This document shows, piece after piece, positions 30,969 through 32,964 of a DNA stretch of 32,964 bases; the stretch's first letter is position 1, and each line of letters begins with the position of its first letter. The DNA is from Planctomycetota bacterium (GTDB taxonomy: Bacteria; Planctomycetota; J058). The notes beneath the pieces were generated by a model that was not told the DNA's origin, did not search any database, and saw nothing but the letters and a program-made list of their open reading frames with translations. The translations under genes and the position numbers were made by a program. The stretch spans positions 1 through 32,964 of the forward strand of contig JAESQQ010000152.1 of the NCBI GenBank assembly GCA_016765095.1. Reading direction: 5' to 3'.

Positions 30969-32964
30969 TTAGCGGTCCTTGGGACCCCTAAACGGCCGAC
31001 TCCATGGCTCGTCCTCAAAGGGGAGCAACTCGGGGTAGGACTGGATCGACCAGTTGGGGGCCTTCCACACCGGGAACTTAGCCGTCACAAGGGCTTTGAC
31101 GCGAGCGGCCAGCGCGCTGCCCCCCTCCCCCCGCCTCGCTGCACAGAGGAGCCGATAGAACTCGACCACCGTGCAGCCAGGATCCGCCTCCGCGAGCAGG
31201 CTCAGCTCCCGCTCGGCGTCGTCGAGGCGACCCAATCGGAGGAGCAGGAAGGCGCGGGCCCGCAACGCAGAGAACTCAGCCGGCTCGTCAGCCAACCAAG
31301 CCTCAAGCTCGACGAGGAGCTTGGGGATCGCCTCGAGATCTCGCCCGAACTCGACGCTCGCGACCCCGATCAGCGCACCCAGCAGGCGATCCTCACGACG
31401 CTTTCGCTGATATTTTTGGGAGAGCTTGATGAGGAAGCCGCTGTAAGTCAGCCCCGCGTTGAGGTGGAGGAGGTCCCGCCAAACGTCTCCGAAGATCGCG
31501 GAGTCTCGGGTGCCCGCCCAGAGGAACTCCCTCAAGTCCTCGTTGGACGCAGACTCGACGAAGTTGAACCGATAGAGGTGGACTCGCGTGAGGAGATTGC
31601 GCGGATCGAGAGCGAGGGCCCGCTCGAAGAGCGCCACGACTTCCACGCGACCACTGAGCTTCTCGCGCCGCGCCGCCAAAGCGGCGCTCAAGACCTCGCC
31701 GGCCTCGGCCCCCGCAGGCTGACTCAGGAGCGCGGCCCGTCGGCGAAGCCGCTCAGCCTCGACCGGATCGACCTCGCTCAGCGCCTCCCCCAAGAGCGCA
31801 CAAAGCCGCGGCCGGAGCTCCCGCAGACCGAGCGCCGCCCGGAGAACCGGAATCGACTCTGCCCGGGCATTCGTCCGCAGCAGCGCCTCCCCTCGCAGCG
31901 CCAAGTCAGGCGGAAGCTCCTGACGCACCCCGGCCGGCCCGAGGGCAACGAGAACTTCAGCCCAGCGCTTGTTGGCGTGAGCCACGCGAGCGAGCGTGCG
32001 TCGCACGAGGGGATCTGCGGGCGCGAGCTGGCGAGCCCGCTTTAACGCTCGCGGATCGCCTCCCCACTCGGCCCCGAGCGCGGCGGCGCGGGCCACGGTC
32101 GCAGGAGCTTGGGCCAAGGCCTCAGCGAACTGAACCAGGCGCTGCGCGCGCTCGCGATAGACCTTCGGCTGGGGGGCCTCGGGTCGCGCTGCCAGGAGCG
32201 GATCGACTCCCCGCTCCGCGAACCCCAAAGCGCGGCGGCCCTCCCCGAGAGACCAGCGAGCGAGCGGCTCCCGCCACTCCTCTCCGACGTCCTCGGCTGC
32301 AGGCAAGATCGCGGGGTAAGCCGCGAGTCCGCTCAAGACTCGCTCCGCGTCGGCAGCCGTCCACGACAAAGTCGGGAGCGTCGACTCGAGGCCCGAGCTC
32401 GAGCCAGGCGAACGCACAACGAGAGCCCGGGCACCCCCGACCCACCCTCGCGCGACCCAGGCCCGCGCCAGGCGGCTTCGCAGCCCCCAGTGGCCGGGAG
32501 CTCGCTCCAACGCCGACTCCAGCCCCGACGTCGGGTCGCGACCCTCCGCCTGTGCGATCTCGGAGCGCAGCGCGGCTCCGTCTGCGAGTCCACCCCGCTG
32601 CTCGAGCCGGATCACGCTCTCGAGCGCGTGGGTCGGGTCTAGGCGAATCTCCAACCGAGCGCGCAGGGACCACAGCCGCCGCTCTCGGCCCGCGTCTAAG
32701 ACCTCACTCTCGAGCCGCTCACGGACGCGCAGGAGGGACTCCTCCTCCTCCCCGCTGGCGTCAAGAGCCTCAGCCTCCTCGAGAGCGACGCCCCGAAGGA
32801 GCTCGCTGCTCGCCCCGGCCACCCGCGCCCGCGCGAAGGCCCTCGTGATCCCTCGCGCCCCGTCTGGCTCGGGGGAGCCCACCAGCGCGAGCGCCAGGCC
32901 CAGCTGACCACGGGCGGGATCGGCCCCCAAGGCCAAGGCCTCGCGCGCATGCTGCGCCCGCCCC
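30969..32964 (-). CDS. TPR-like repeat protein, 5' end outside window
   Basis: The frame is open from the window edge (residues reading GRAQHAREALALGADP) to the stop at 30969, so the start lies beyond 32964; a TTG at 32936 is not needed. About 664 codons are visible. The sequence is built of Ala/Leu/Arg/Glu-rich helical hairpins with spacing typical of TPR repeats, for example ALDPRNLLTRVHLYRFN and AYLARLGRLDDAERELSLL-like units, and the C-terminus is WSRPFRGPKDR. No catalytic motif or membrane helix is seen. It is probably a scaffold or the tail of a larger multi-domain protein, such as a kinase-TPR fusion like the one at 4907-8425; the missing N-terminus would settle this. Confidence 0.8.
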   Translation of the reverse strand, partial: GRAQHAREALALGADPARGQLGLALALVGSPEPDGARGITRAFARARVAGASSELLRGVALEEAEALDASGEEEESLLRVRERLESEVLDAGRERRLWSLRARLEIRLDPTHALESVIRLEQRGGLADGAALRSEIAQAEGRDPTSGLESALERAPGHWGLRSRLARAWVARGWVGGARALVVRSPGSSSGLESTLPTLSWTAADAERVLSGLAAYPAILPAAEDVGEEWREPLARWSLGEGRRALGFAERGVDPLLAARPEAPQPKVYRERAQRLVQFAEALAQAPATVARAAALGAEWGGDPRALKRARQLAPADPLVRRTLARVAHANKRWAEVLVALGPAGVRQELPPDLALRGEALLRTNARAESIPVLRAALGLRELRPRLCALLGEALSEVDPVEAERLRRRAALLSQPAGAEAGEVLSAALAARREKLSGRVEVVALFERALALDPRNLLTRVHLYRFNFVESASNEDLREFLWAGTRDSAIFGDVWRDLLHLNAGLTYSGFLIKLSQKYQRKRREDRLLGALIGVASVEFGRDLEAIPKLLVELEAWLADEPAEFSALRARAFLLLRLGRLDDAERELSLLAEADPGCTVVEFYRLLCAARRGEGGSALAARVKALVTAKFPVWKAPNWSIQSYPELLPFEDEPWSRPFRGPKDR

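Overview
The window is high-GC bacterial chromosome with densely packed genes, many of them starting at GTG, and several stop/start overlaps (GTGA or ATGA). It most resembles a high-GC Planctomycetota lineage; Myxococcota is the main alternative. This rests on an EF-G very close to the mitochondrial/spirochaete/planctomycete EF-G1 type, two Hanks-type Ser/Thr kinases (one fused to a TPR-rich tail), several MshEN-like (GspE N-terminal type) modules, a prokaryotic RING-type membrane protein, and a tyrS-smpB-ssrA arrangement. The placement is inferred from protein character, not from a marker tree. No phage, IS element or CRISPR array was seen.

Layout. 1-3586 (+): the end of an unknown protein, then a Nudix hydrolase, an ACP5-like metallophosphatase lipoprotein and an unknown lipoprotein, tightly coupled. 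3588-12077 (-): a FadL-type outer-membrane protein, an acidic repeat protein with an MshEN-like head, a large Ser/Thr kinase-TPR membrane protein and a PPP-like phosphatase. 12262-13887: an XRE-cupin regulator (+) and a soluble Ser/Thr kinase (-). 13934-16202 (+): tyrS, smpB and tmRNA (ssrA) with a clear intrinsic terminator. 16218-16790 (-): a membrane protein with two RING-like zinc fingers. 17177-17862 (+): a fabG-like reductase broken by an internal deletion. 17878-20151 (-): an HNH endonuclease fused to a complete RuvB-like AAA+ motor. 20471-24685 (-): two glycosyltransferases and an MsbA-like ABC exporter. 24930-26239 (+): a CheY-like receiver coupled to a protein with four MshEN-type motifs and a CheX-like phosphatase domain. 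26253-32964 (-): a frameshifted secreted TPR-like protein, fusA, and a TPR-like protein running off the window.

Functional themes. tyrS, smpB, ssrA and fusA are translation and ribosome rescue. The GT2/GT4/ABC group probably makes and exports a surface glycoconjugate. Kinases, a PPP-like phosphatase and the receiver/CheX pair are signalling. The most unusual gene is the HNH-RuvB fusion, which places a nuclease and a branch-migration-type motor in one chain. Next are the MshEN-CheX protein, which suggests nucleotide-controlled dephosphorylation of its neighbouring receiver, and the double-RING protein facing ssrA. Two genes (the fabG-like gene and the TPR-like gene at 26253-28366) carry frame lesions that are either real decay or assembly error; raw reads would decide.
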